The position numbers were made by a program, and so were the translations under genes. The notes under the pieces are model-generated. The model was given only the letters and a program-made list of their open reading frames with translations, was not told the origin of the DNA and did no database searches. From contig CM042012.1 in the NCBI GenBank assembly GCA_023525715.1, positions 58,075,705-58,139,704 on the forward strand: a DNA stretch of 64,000 nt, read 5' to 3'. Of this stretch, positions 47,301-60,800 are shown in pieces (position 1 is the stretch's first letter; each line of letters opens with the position of its first letter). This stretch comes from Cichorium intybus. Taxonomy: Eukaryota; Streptophyta; Magnoliopsida; Asterales; Asteraceae.

Positions 47301-50300
47301 TTTGAAAGACTATACATGTGTTTAAAAATAATGATGACTGCATGGATAACGTGTAGTGTATAATTTGATTGTTCATTTTTTGAGCCAGATGAAATGTACG
47401 AATCTAAGACCATTTTACCCTTGTGTTTAAAAATAATAATAGTAAATAAGAGATGACTTGTCCGGTTTACATAAAATCCAAATTTTTGGACAAACACATG
47501 CTATACATTATACATGTTAGGATTTTTCTATTTTTGATTATATGCCGTGCTGTTATTATATTATGTCTTAATAAATGACATTGTGAAAAAAAAAGAATAA
47601 TGTATTTAACTGAAACAAATTTATTCGAGGATAAAAATCTAGGACCATAATAAACAACATTAAAACTCAAAGGTTAAGCCAAACTTCACGTATACAGTTT
47701 CTATAGATGCATAGAAAATAAATAATATGTTCAATGTAAATCACGTATCAAATAAATAGATAATAATATTAACAACATATTACTAAATAAAGCTAAAGTT
47801 TTAGAAAATAATGTTAATGTTTAAAACACATATAGAAATCAAATATTACGTGATGTAAAAGGGAAAAGAAAGTGAAGATAAAAAAAGGTAAATATGGATT
47901 TCTTAGTGTTTAAAGGGTAAGAGAGAATTATACTTTGAAGTGATTGTCTGAAAAAATTAAAAATCTACATCTTTTTACGTTTTAATTTATCATAAATGAA
48001 CATCAATATTATTATAATTTATCAAATAACAACATAGAAAAGGGGTTTAAAAGTTTCATATTTACAGATCATATCTCTTGGCAATAAAAAAAGATGGATG
48101 TCCATTTGAAATGGCGCAGTAGATTATACGGTCCATTGGAGCCCCGACATGTTATCCTTTCACTGTCATGAGCGAGCAATTCTCGCAGCTCTGTGACTCC
48201 AGCCTAACGCAGTATCCACTTCCTTAGGAACCAAGTAACTGAAGCCTTCGCCTAAATTACATGGTCCAACTCACAACTTGAAACGGGCAAGCCAGTTTAT
48301 GCACCAACAAGACCAATCTAACTGGGCCACATCACAATCCAAACATCCTTAATATCCTCGCTTGAGTCATAGGCAAGCGCTACCAAGCCCGATGGCATGT
48401 CTTTCTTAGTAGCCTTTAATGAAGCACCTTTTTATTAGTCAAGCTTCCGATGTGGGAAAAAGTTAGATATGATTAGTTTTGAAAGACTATACATGTGTTT
48501 AAAAATAATGATGACTGCATGGATAACGTGTAGTGTATAATTTGATTGTTCATTTTTTGAGCCAGATGAAATGTACGAATCTAATACCATTTTACCCTTG
48601 TGTTTAAAAATAATAATAGTAAATAAGAGATGACTTGTCCGATTTACATAAAATCCAAATTTTTGGACAAACACATGCTATACATTATACATGTTAGGAT
48701 TTTTCTATTTTTGATTATATGCCGTGCTGTTATTATATTATGTCTTAATAAATGACATTGTGAAAAAAAAAGAATAATGTATTTAACTGAAACAAATTTA
48801 TTCGAGGATAAAAATCTAGGACCATAATAAACAACATTAAAACTCAAAGGTTAAGCCAAACTTCACGTATACAGTTTCTATAGATGCATAGAAAATAAAT
48901 AATATGTTCAATGTAAATCACGTATCAAATAAATAGATAATAATATTAACAACATATTACTAAATAAAGCTAAAGTTTTAGAAAATAATGTTAATGTTTA
49001 AAACACATATAGAAATCAAATATTACGTGATGTAAAAGGGAAAAGAAAGTGAAGATAAAAAAAGGTAAATATGGATTTCTTAGTGTTTAAAGGGTAAGAG
49101 AGAATTATACTTTGAAGTGATTGTCTGAAAAAATTAAAAATCTACATCTTTTTACGTTTTAATTTATCATAAATGAACATCAATATTATTATAATTTATC
49201 AAATAACAACATAGAAAAGGGGTTTAAAAGTTTCATATTTACAGATCATATCTCTTGGCAATGAAAAAAGATGGATGTCCATTTGAAATGGCGCAGTAGA
49301 TTATACGGTCCATTGGAGCCCCGACATGTTATCCTTTCACTGTCATGAGCGAGCAGTTCTCGCAGCTCTGTGACTCCAGCCTAACGCATTATCCACTTCT
49401 TTAGGAACCAAGTAATCGAAACCTTCGCCTAAATTACATGGTCCAACTCACAACTTGAAACGGGCAAGCCAGTTTACGCACCAACAAGACCAATCTAACT
49501 GGGCCACATCACAGTCCAAACATCCTTAATATCCTCGCTTGAGTCATAGGCAAGCGCTACCAAGCCCGATGGCATGTTTTTCTTAGTAGCCTTTAATGAA
49601 GCACCTTTTTATTAGTCAAGCTTCCGATGTGGGAAAAAGTTAGATATGATTAGTTTTGAAAGACTATACATGTGTTTAAAAATAATGATGACTGTATGGA
49701 TAACGTGTAGTGTATAATTTGATTGTTCATTTTTTGAGCCAGATGAAATGTACGAATCTAAGACCATTTTACCCTTGTGTTTAAAAATGATAATAGTAAA
49801 TAAGAGATGACTTGTCCGGTTTACATAAAATCCAAATTTTTGGACAAACACATGCTATACATTATACATGTTAGGATTTTTCTATTTTTGATTATATGCC
49901 GTGCTGTTATTATATTATGTCTTAATAAATGACATTGTGAAAAAAAAGAATAATGTATTTAACTGAAACAAATTTATTCGAGGATAAAAATCTAGGACCA
50001 TAATAAACAACATTAAAACTCAAAGGTTAAGCCAAACTTCACGTATACAGTTTCTATAGATGCATAGAAAATAAATAATATGTTCAATGTAAATCACGTA
50101 TCAAATAAATAGATAATAATATTAACAACATATTACTAAATAAAGCTAAAGTTTTAGAAAATAATGTTAATGTTTAAAACACATATAGAAATCAAATATT
50201 ACGTGATGTAAAAGGGAAAAGAAAGTGAAGATAAAAAAAGGTAAATATGGATTTCTTAGTGTTTAAAGGGTAAGAGAGAATTATACTTTGAAGTGATTGT

Positions 50301-53143
50301 CTGAAAAAATTAAAAATCTACATCTTTTTACGTTTTAATTTATCATAAATGAACATCAATATTATTATAATTTATCAAATAACAACATAGAAAAGGGGTT
50401 TAAAAGTTTCATATTTACAGATCATATCTCTTGGCAATGAAAAAAGATGGATGTCCATTTGAAATGGCGCAGTAGATTATACGGTCCATTGGAGCCCCGA
50501 CATGTTATCCTTTCACTGTCATGAGCGAGCAGTTCTCGCAGCTCTGTGACTCCAGCCTAACGCATTATCCACTTCTTTAGGAACCAAGTAATCGAAGCCT
50601 TCGCCTAAATTACATGGTCCAACTCACAACTTGAAACGGGCAAGCCAATTTACGCACCAACAAGACCAATCTAACTGGGCCACATCACAGTCCAAACATC
50701 CTTAATATCCTCGCTTGAGTCATAGGCAAGCGCTACCAAGCCCGATGGCATGTTTTTCTTAGTAGCCTTTAATGAAGCACCTTTTTATTAGTCAAGCTTC
50801 CGATGTGGGAAAAAGTTAGATATGATTAGTTTTGAAAGACTATACATGTGTTTAAAAATAATGATGACTGTATGGATAACGTGTAGTGTATAATTTGATT
50901 GTTCATTTTTTGAGCCAGATGAAATGTACGAATCTAAGACCATTTTACCCTTGTGTTTAAAAATGATAATAGTAAATAAGAGATGACTTGTCCGGTTTAC
51001 ATAAAATCCAAATTTTTGGACAAACACATGCTATACATTATACATGTTAGGATTTTTCTATTTTTGATTATATGACGTGCTGTTATTATATTATGTCTTA
51101 ATAAATGACATTGTGAAAAAAAAAGAATAATGTATTTAACTGAAACAAATTTATTCGAGGATAAAAATCTAGGACCATAATAAACAACATTAAAACTCAA
51201 TGGTCAAGCCAAACTACACGTATACAGTTTCTATAGATGCATAGAAAATAAATAATATGTTCATTGTAAATCGCGTATCAAATACATAGATAATAATATT
51301 AACAACATATTACTAAATAAAGCTAAAGTTTTAGAAAATAATGTTAATGTTTAAAACACATATAGAAATCAAATATTACGTGATGTAAAAGGGAAAAGAA
51401 AGTGAAGATAAAAAAAGGTAAATATGGATTTCTTAATGTTTAAAGGGTAAGAGAGAATTATACTTTGAAGTGATTGTCTGAAAAAATTAAAAATCTACAC
51501 CTTTTTACGTTTTAATTTATCATAAATGAACATCAATATTATTATAATTTATCAAATAACAACATAGAAAAGGGGTTTAAAAGTTTTCATATTTACAGAT
51601 CATATCTCTTGGCAATAAAAAAATATGGATGTCCATTTGAAATGGCGCAGTAGATTATACGGTCCATTGGAGCCCCGACATGTTATCCTTTCACTGTCAT
51701 GAGCGAGCAGTTCTCGCAGCTTTGTGACTCCAGCCTAACGCAGTATCCACTTCTTTAGGAACCAAGTAACCGAAGCCTTCGCCTAAATTACATGGTCCGA
51801 CTCACAACTTGAAACGGGCAAGCCAGTTTACGCACCAACAAGACCAATCTAACTGGGCCACATTACAGTCCAAACATCCTTAATATCCTCGCTTGAGTCA
51901 TAGGCAAGCGCTACCAAGCCCGATGGCATGTCTTTCTAAGTAGCCTTTAGTGAAGCAGCTTTTTATTAGTCAAGCTTCCGATGTGGGAAAAAGTTAGATA
52001 TGATTAGTTTTGAAAGACTATACATGTGTTTAAAAATAATGATGACTGCATGGATAATGTGTAGTGTATAATTTGATTGTTCATTTTTTGAGCTAGATGA
52101 AATGTACGAATCTAAGACCATTTTACCCTTGTGTTTAAAAATAATAATAGTAAATAAGAGATGACTTGTCCGGTTTATATAAAATCCAAATTTTTGTACA
52201 AACACATGCTATACATTATACATGTTAGGATTTTTCTATTTTTGATTATATGCCGTGCTGTTATTATATTATGTCTTAATAAATGACATTGTGAAAAAAA
52301 GAATAATGTATTTAACTGAAACAAATTTATTCGAGGATAAAAATCTAGGACCATAATAAACAACATTAAAACTCAAAGGTCAAACCAAACTTCACGTATA
52401 CAGTTTCTATAGATGCATAGAAAATAAATAATATGTTCATTGTAAATAGCGTATCAAATACATAGATAATAATATTAACAACATATTACTATATAAAGCT
52501 AAAGTTTTAGAAAATAATGTTAATGTTTAAAACACATATAGAAATCAAATATTACGTGATGTAAAAGGGAAAAGAAAGTGAAGATACAAAAAAAAAGTTA
52601 AATATGGATTTCTTAGTGTTTAAAGGGTAAGAGAGAATTATACTTTGAAATGATTGTCTGAAAAAATTAAAAATCTACACCTTTTTACGTTTTAATTTAT
52701 AAAAAATGAACATCAATATTATTATAATTTATCAAATAACAACATAGAAAAGGGGTTTAAAAGTTTTCATATTTACAGATCATATCTCTTGGCAATAAAA
52801 AAAGATGGATGTCCATTTGAAATGGCACAGTATTATACGGTCCATTGGAGCCCCGACATGTTATCCTTTTAGTGTCATGAGCGAGCAGTTCTCGCAGCTC
52901 TGTGACTCCAGCCTAACGCAGTATCCACTTCTTTAGGAACCAAGTAACTGAAGCCTTCGCCTAAATTACATGGTCCAACTCACAACTTGAAACGGGCAAG
53001 CCAGTTTATGCACCAACAAGACCAATCTAACTGGGCCACATCACAGTCCAAACATCCTTAATATCCTCGCTTGAGTCATAGGCAAGCGCTACCAAGCCCG
53101 ATGGCATGTCTTTCTTAGTAGCCTTTAATGAAGCACCTTTTTA
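41341..53143. repeat. Satellite block 2c: ten monomers, two intermixed subtypes
   Basis: Spacing is 1175-1178 bp except one interval of 1205. Two subtypes alternate irregularly. One has GTTTATATAAAATCC with TTTTTGTAC and GAGCTAG (for example 43700, 46080, 51966). The other has GTTTACATAAAATCC with TTTTTGGAC and GAGCCAG (for example 47258, 48435, 49612, 50788). Three neighbours share a CACGTATCAAATAAATAG variant (47743, 48919, 50096), a sign of local duplication. Confidence 0.92.
45799..45834. repeat. 9-bp microsatellite expansion inside one satellite monomer
   Basis: TCTCGCAGC is repeated four times, where all other monomers have one. This adds 27 bp and explains the single 1205-bp interval. 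Confidence 0.95.
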
Positions 53144-56100
53144 TTAGTCAAGCTTCCGATGTGGGAAAAAGTTAGATATGATTAGTTTTGAAAGACTATA
53201 CATGTGTTTAAAAATAATGATGACTGCATGGATAACGTGTAGTGTATAATTTGATTGTTCATTTTTTGAGCCAGATGAAATGTACGAATCTAAGACCATT
53301 TTACCCTTGTGTTTAAAAATAATAATAGTAAATAAGAGATGACTTGTCCGGTTTACATAAAATCCAAATATTTGGACAAACACATGCTATACATTATACA
53401 TGTTAGGATTTTTCTATTTTTGATTATATGACGTGCTGTTATTATATTATGTCTTAATAAATGACATTGTGAAAAAAAAGAATAATGTATTTAACTGAAA
53501 CAAATTTATTCGAGGATAAAAATCTCGGACCATAATAAACAACATTAAAACTCAAAGGTTAAGCCAAACATCACGTATACAGTTTCTAGATGCATAGAAA
53601 ATAAATAATATCTTCATTGTAAATGTTGTATCAAATACATAGATAATAATATTAAAAACATATTACTAAATAAAGCTAAAGTTTTAGAAAATAATGTTAA
53701 TGTTTAAAACACATATAGAATTCAAATATTACGTGATGTAAAAGGGAAAAGAAAGTGAAGATAAAAAAAGGTAAATATGGATTTCTTAGTGTTTAAAGGG
53801 TAAGAGAGAATTATACTTTGAAGTGATTGTCTGAAAAAATTAAAAATCTACACCTTTTTACATTTTAATTTATCATAAATGAACATCAATATTATTATAA
53901 TTTATCAAATAACAACATAGAAAAGGGGTTTAAAAGTTTTCATATTTACAGATCATATCTCTTGGCAATAAAAAAAGATGGATGTCCATTTGAAATGGCG
54001 CAGTAGATTATACAGTCCATTGGAGCCCCGACATGTTATCCTTTCACTGTCATGAGCGAGCAGTTCTCGCAGCTCTGTGACTCCAGCCTAACGCATTATC
54101 CACTTCTTTAGGAACCAAGTAACCGAAGCCTTCGCCTAAATTACATGGTCCAACTCACAACTTGAAACGGGCAAGCCAGTTTACGCACCAACAAGACCAA
54201 TCTAACTGGGACACATCACAGTCCAAACATCCTTAATATCCTCGCTTGAGTCATAGGCAAGCGCTACCAAGCCCGATGGCATGTCTTTCTTAGTAGCCTT
54301 TAATGAAGCACCTTTTTATTAGTCAAGCTTCCGATTTGGGAAAAAGTTAGATATGATCAGTTTTGAAAGACTATACATGTGTTTAAAAATAATGATGACT
54401 GCATGGATAACGTGTAGTGTATAATTTGATTGTTCATTTTTTGAGCCAGATGAAATGTACAAATCTAAGACCATTTTACCCTTGTGTTTAAAAATAATAA
54501 TAGTAAATAAGAGATGACTTGTCCGGTTTACATAAAATCCAAATTTTTGGACAAACACATGCTATACATTATACATGTTAGGATTTTTCTATTTTTGATT
54601 ATATGTCGTGCTGTTATTATATTATGTCTTAATAAATGACATTGTGAAAAAAAAGAATAATATATTTAACTGAAACAAATTTATTCGAGGATAAAAATCT
54701 AGGACCATAATAAACAACATTAAAACTCAAAGGTTAAGCCAAACTTCACGTATACAGTTTCTATAGATGCATAGAAAATAAATAATATGTTCATTGTAAA
54801 TCGCGTATCAAATACATAGATAATAATATTAACAACATATTACTAAATAAAGCTAAAGTTTTAGAAAATAATGTTAATGTTTAAAACACATATAGAAATC
54901 AAATATTACGTGATGTAAAAGGGAAAAGAAAGTGAAGATAAAAAAGGTAAATATGGATTTCTTAATGTTTAAAGGGTAAGAGAGAATTATACTTTGAAGT
55001 GATTGTCTGAAAAAATTAAAAATCTACACCTTTTTACGTTTTAATTTATCATAAATGAACATCAATATTATTATAATTTATCAAATAACAACATAGAAAA
55101 GGGGTTTAAAAGTTTTCATATTTACAGATCATATCTCTTGGAAATAAAAAAAGATGGATGTCCATTTGAAATGGCGCAGTAGATTATACAGTCCATTGGA
55201 GCCCCGAAATGTTATCCTTTCACTGTCATGAGCGAGCAGTTCTTGCAGCTCTGTGACTCCAGCCTAACGCATTATCCACTTCTTTAGGAACCAAGTAACC
55301 GAAGCCTTCGCCTAAATTACATGGTCCAACTCACAACTTGAAATGGGCAAGCCAGTTTATGCACCAACAAGACCAATCTAACTGGGCCACATCACAGTCC
55401 AAACCTCCTTAATATCCTCGCTTGAGTCATAGGCAAGCGCTACCAAGCCCGATGGCATGTCTTTCTAAGTACCCTTTAGTGAAGCACCTTTTTATTAGTC
55501 AAGCTTCCGATGTGGGAAAAAGTTAGATATGATTAGTTTTGAAAGACTATACATGTGTTTAAAAATAATGATGACTGCATGGATAACGTGTAGTGTATAA
55601 TTTGATTGTTCATTTTTTGAGCCAGATGAAATGTACGAATCTAAGACCATTTTACCCTTGTGTTTAAAAATAATAATAGTAAATAAGAGATGACTTGTCC
55701 GGTTTACATAAAATCCAAATATTTGGACAAACACATGCTATACATTATACATGTTAGGATTTTTCTATTTTTGATTATATGACGTGCTGTTATTATATTA
55801 TGTCTTAATAAATGACATTGTGAATAAAAAGAATAATGTATTTAACTGAAACAAATTTATTCGAGGATAAAAATCTCGGACCATAATAAACAACATTAAA
55901 ACTCAAAGGTTAAGCCAAACATCACGTATACAGTTTCTATAGATGCATAGAAAATAAATAATATCTTCATTATAAATCTTGTATCAAATACATAGATAAT
56001 AATATTAAAAACATATTACTAAATAAAGCTAAAGTTTTAGAAAATAATGTTAATGTTTAAAACACATATAGAATTCAAATATTACGTGATGTAAAAGGGA

Positions 56101-57848
56101 AAAGAAAGTGAAGATAAAAAAAGGTAAATATGGATTTCTTAGTGTTTAAAGGGTAAGAGAGAATTATACTTTGAAGTGATTGTCTGAAAAAATTAAAAAT
56201 CTACACCTTTTTACATTTTAATTTATCATAAATGAACATCAATATTATTATAATTTATCAAATAACAACATAGAAAAGGGGTTTAAAAGTTTTCATATTT
56301 ACAGATCATATCTCTTGGCAATAAAAAAAGATGGATGTCCATTTGAAATGGCGCAGTAGATTATACAGTCCATTGGAGCCCCGACATGTTATCCTTTCAC
56401 TGTCATGAGCGAGCAGTTCTCGCAGCTCTGTGACTCCAGCCTAACGCATTATCCACTTCTTTAGGAACCAAGTAACCGAAGCCTTCGCCTAAATTACATG
56501 GTCCAACTCACAACTTGAAACGGGCAAGCCAGTTTACGCACCAACAAGACCAATCTAACTGGGACACATCACAGTCCAAACATCCTTAATATCCTCGCTT
56601 GAGTCATAGGCAAGCGCTACCAAGCCCGATGGCATGTCTTTCTTAGTAGCCTTTAATGAAGCACCTTTTTATTAGTCAAGCTTCCGATTTGGGAAAAAGT
56701 TAGATATGATCGGTTTTGAAAGACTATACATGTGTTTAAAAATAATGATGACTGCATGGATAACGTGTAGTGTATAATTTGATTGTTCATTTTTTGAGCC
56801 AGATGAAATGTACAAATCTAAGACCATTTTACCCTTGTGTTTAAAAATAATAATAGTAAATAAGAGATGACTTGTCCGGTTTACATAAAATCCAAATTTT
56901 TGGACAAACACATGCTATACATTATACATGTTAGGATTTTTTCTATTTTTGATTATATGCCGTGCTGTTATTATATTATGTCTTAATAAATGACATTGTG
57001 AAAAAAAAGAATAATATATTTAACTGAAACAAATTTATTCGAGGATAAAAATCTAGGACCATAATAAACAACATTAAAACTCAAAGGTTAAGCCAAACTT
57101 CACGTATACAGTTTCTATAGATGCATAGAAAATAAATAATATGTTCATTGTAAATCGCGTATCAAATACATAGATAATAATATTAACAACATATTACTAA
57201 ATAAAGCTAAAGTTTTAGAAAATAATGTTAATGTTTAAAACACATATAGAAATCAAATATTACGTGATGTAAAAGGGAAAAGAAAGTGAAGATAAAAAAG
57301 GTAAATATGGATTTCTTAATGTTTAAAGGGTAAGAGAGAATTATACTTTGAAGTGATTGTCTGAAAAAATTAAAAATCTACACCTTTTTACGTTTTAATT
57401 TATCATAAATGAACATCAATATTATTATAATTTATCAAATAACAACATAGAAAAGGGGTTTAAAAGTTTTCATATTTACAGATCATATCTCTTGGAAATA
57501 AAAAAAGATGGATGTCCATTTGAAATGGCGCAGTAGATTATACAGTCCATTGGAGCCCCGAAATGTTATCCTTTCACTGTCATGAGCGAGCAGTTCTCGC
57601 AGCTCTGTGACTCCAGCCTAACGCATTATCCACTTCTTTAGGAACCAAGTAACTGAAGCCTTCGCCTAAATTACATGGTCCAACTCACAACTTGAAATAG
57701 GCAAGCCAGTTTATGCACCAACAAGACCAATCTAACTGGGCCACATCACAGTCCAAACCTCCTTAATATCCTCGCTTGAGTCATAGGCAGGCGCTACGAA
57801 GCCCGATGGCATGTCTTTCTAAGTACCCTTTAGTGAAGCACCTTTTTA
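53144..57848. repeat. Satellite block 2d: dimeric higher-order repeat (~2.35 kb x 2)
   Basis: Monomers at 53144 and 55495 share private variants: AAATATTTGGAC, AATCTCGGACC, ATATCTTCAT, AGAATTCAAAT. Those at 54319 and 56672 share others: CCGATTTGGG, GTACAAATC, GGGACACATC. The pattern therefore repeats every two monomers, 2351-2353 bp apart. Confidence 0.85.
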
Positions 57849-60800
57849 TTAGTCAAGCTTCCGATGTGGGAAAAAGTTAGATATGATTAGTTTTGAAAGA
57901 CTATACATGTGTTTAAAAATAATGATGACTGCATGGATAACGTGTAGTGTATAATTTGATTGTTCATTTTTTGAGCCAGATGAAATGTACGAATCTAAGA
58001 CCATTTTACCCTTGTGTTTAAAAATAATAATAGTAAATAAGAGATGACTTGTCCGGTTTACATAAAATCCAAATTTTTGGACAAACACATGCTATACATT
58101 ATACATGTTAGGATTTTTCTATTTTTGATTATATGCCGTGTTGTTATTATATTATGTCTTAATAAATGACATTGTGAAAAAAAAGAATAATCTATTTAAT
58201 TGAAACAAATTTATTCGAGGATAAAAATCTAGGACCATAATAAACAACATTAAAACTCAAAGGTTAAGCCAAACTTCACGTATACAGTTTCTATAGATGC
58301 ATAGAAAATAAATAATCTGTTCATTGTAAATCGTGTATCAAATACATAGATAATAATATTAACAACATATTACTAAATAAAGCTAAAGTTTTAGAAAATA
58401 ATGTTAATGTTTAAAACACATATAGAAATCAAATATTACGTGATGTAAAAGGGAAAAGAAAGTGAAGATAAAAAAAGGTAAATATGGATTTCTTAGTGTT
58501 TAAAGGGTAAGAGAGAATTATACTTTGAAGTGATTGTCTGAAAAAATTAAAAATCTACACCTTTTTACGTTTTAATTTATCATAAATGAACATCAATATT
58601 ATTATAATTTATCAAATAACAACATAGAAAAGGGGTTTAAAAGTTTTCATATTTACAGATCATAACTCTTGGCAATAAAAAAAGATAGATGTCCATTTGA
58701 AATGGCGCAGTAGATTATACGGTCCATTGGAGCCCCGACATGTTATCCTTTCACTGTCATGACCGAGCAGTTCTCGCAGCTCTGTGACTCCAGCCTAACG
58801 CAGTATCCACTTCTTTAGGAACCAAGTAACTGAAGCCTTCGCCTAAATTACATGGTCCAACTCACAACTTGAAACGGGCAAGCCAGTTTATGCACCAACA
58901 AGACCAATCTAACTGGGCCACATCACAGTCCAAACAACCTTAATATCCTCGCTTGAGTCATAGGCAAGCGCTACCAAGCCCGATGGCATGTCTTTCTTAG
59001 TAGCCTTTAATGAAGCACCTTTTTATTAGTCAAGCTTCCGATGTGGGAAAAAGTTAGATATGATTAGTTTTGAAAGACTATACATGTGTATAAAAATAAT
59101 GATGACTGCATGGATAACGTGTAGTGTATAATTTGATTGTTCATTTTTTGAGCCAGATGAAATGTACGAATCTAAGACCATTTTACCCTTGTGTTTAAAA
59201 ATAATAATAGTAAATAAGAGATGACTTGTCCGGTTTACATAAAATCCAAATTTTTGGACAAACACATGCTATACATTATACATGTTAGGATTTTTTCTAT
59301 TTTTGATTATATGCCGTGCTGTTATTATATTATGTCTTAATAAATGACGTTGTGAAAAAAAAAGAATAATGTATTTAACTGAAACAAATTTATTCGAGGA
59401 TAAAAATCTAGGACCATAATAAACAACATTAAAACTCAAAGGTTAAGCCATACTTCACATATACAGTTTCTATAGATGCATAGAAAATAAATAATATGTT
59501 CATTGTAAATCGTGTATCAAATACATAGATAATAATATTAACAACATATTACTAAATAAAGCTAAAGTTTTAGAAAATAATGTTAATGTTTAAAACACAT
59601 ATAGAAATCAAATATTACGTGATGTAAAAGGGAAAAGAAAGTGAAGATAAAAAAAGGTAAATATGGATTTCTTAGTGTTTAAAGGGTAAGAGAGAATTAT
59701 ACTTTGAAGTGATTGTTTGAAAAAATTAAAAATCTACACCTTTTTACGTTTTAATTTATCATAAATGAACATCAATATTATTATAATTTATCAAATAACA
59801 ACATAGAAAAGGGGTTTAAAAGTTTTCATATTTACAGATCATATCTCTTGGCAATAAAAAAGGTGGATGTCCATTTGAAATGGCGCAGTAGATTATACGG
59901 TCCATTGGAGCCCCGACATGTTATCCTTTCACTGTCATGAGCGAGCAGTTCTCGCAGCTCTGTGACTCCAGCCTAACGCATTATCCACTTCTTTAGGAAC
60001 CAAGTAACCGAAGCCTTCGCCTAAATTACATGGTCCAACTCACAACTTGAAACGGGCAAGCCAGTTTACGCACCAACAAGACCAATCTAACTGGGCCACA
60101 TCACAGTCCAAACATCCTTAATATCCTCGCTTGAGTCATAGGCAAGCGCTACCAAGCTCGATGGCATGTCTTTCTAAGTCGCCTTTAGTGAAGCAGCTTT
60201 TTATTAGTCAAGCTTCCGATGTGGGAAAAAGTTAGATATGATTAGTTTTGAAAGACTATACATGTGTTTAAAAATAATGATGACTGCATGGATAACGTGT
60301 AGTGTATAATTTGATTGTTCATTTTTTGAGCCAGATGAAATGTACGAATCTAAGACCATTTTACTCTTGTGTTTAAAAATAATAATAGTAAATAAGAGAT
60401 GACTTGTCCGGTTTACATAAAATCCAAATTTTTGGACAAACACATGCTATACATTATACATGTTAGGATTTTTCTATTTTTGATTTTATGCCGTGCTGTT
60501 ATTATATTATGTCTTAATAAATGACGTTGTGAAAAAAAAGAATAATCTATTTAATTGAAACAAATTTATTCGAGGATAAAAATCTAGGACCATAATAAAC
60601 AACATTAAAACTCAAAGGTTAAGCCAAACTTCACGTATACAGTTTCTATAGATGCATAGAAAATAAATAATCTGTTCATTGTAAATCGTGTATCAAATAC
60701 ATAGATAATAATATTAACAACATATTACTAAATAAAGCTAAAGTTTTAGAAAATAATGTTAATGTTTAAAACACATATAGAAATCAAATATTACGTGATG

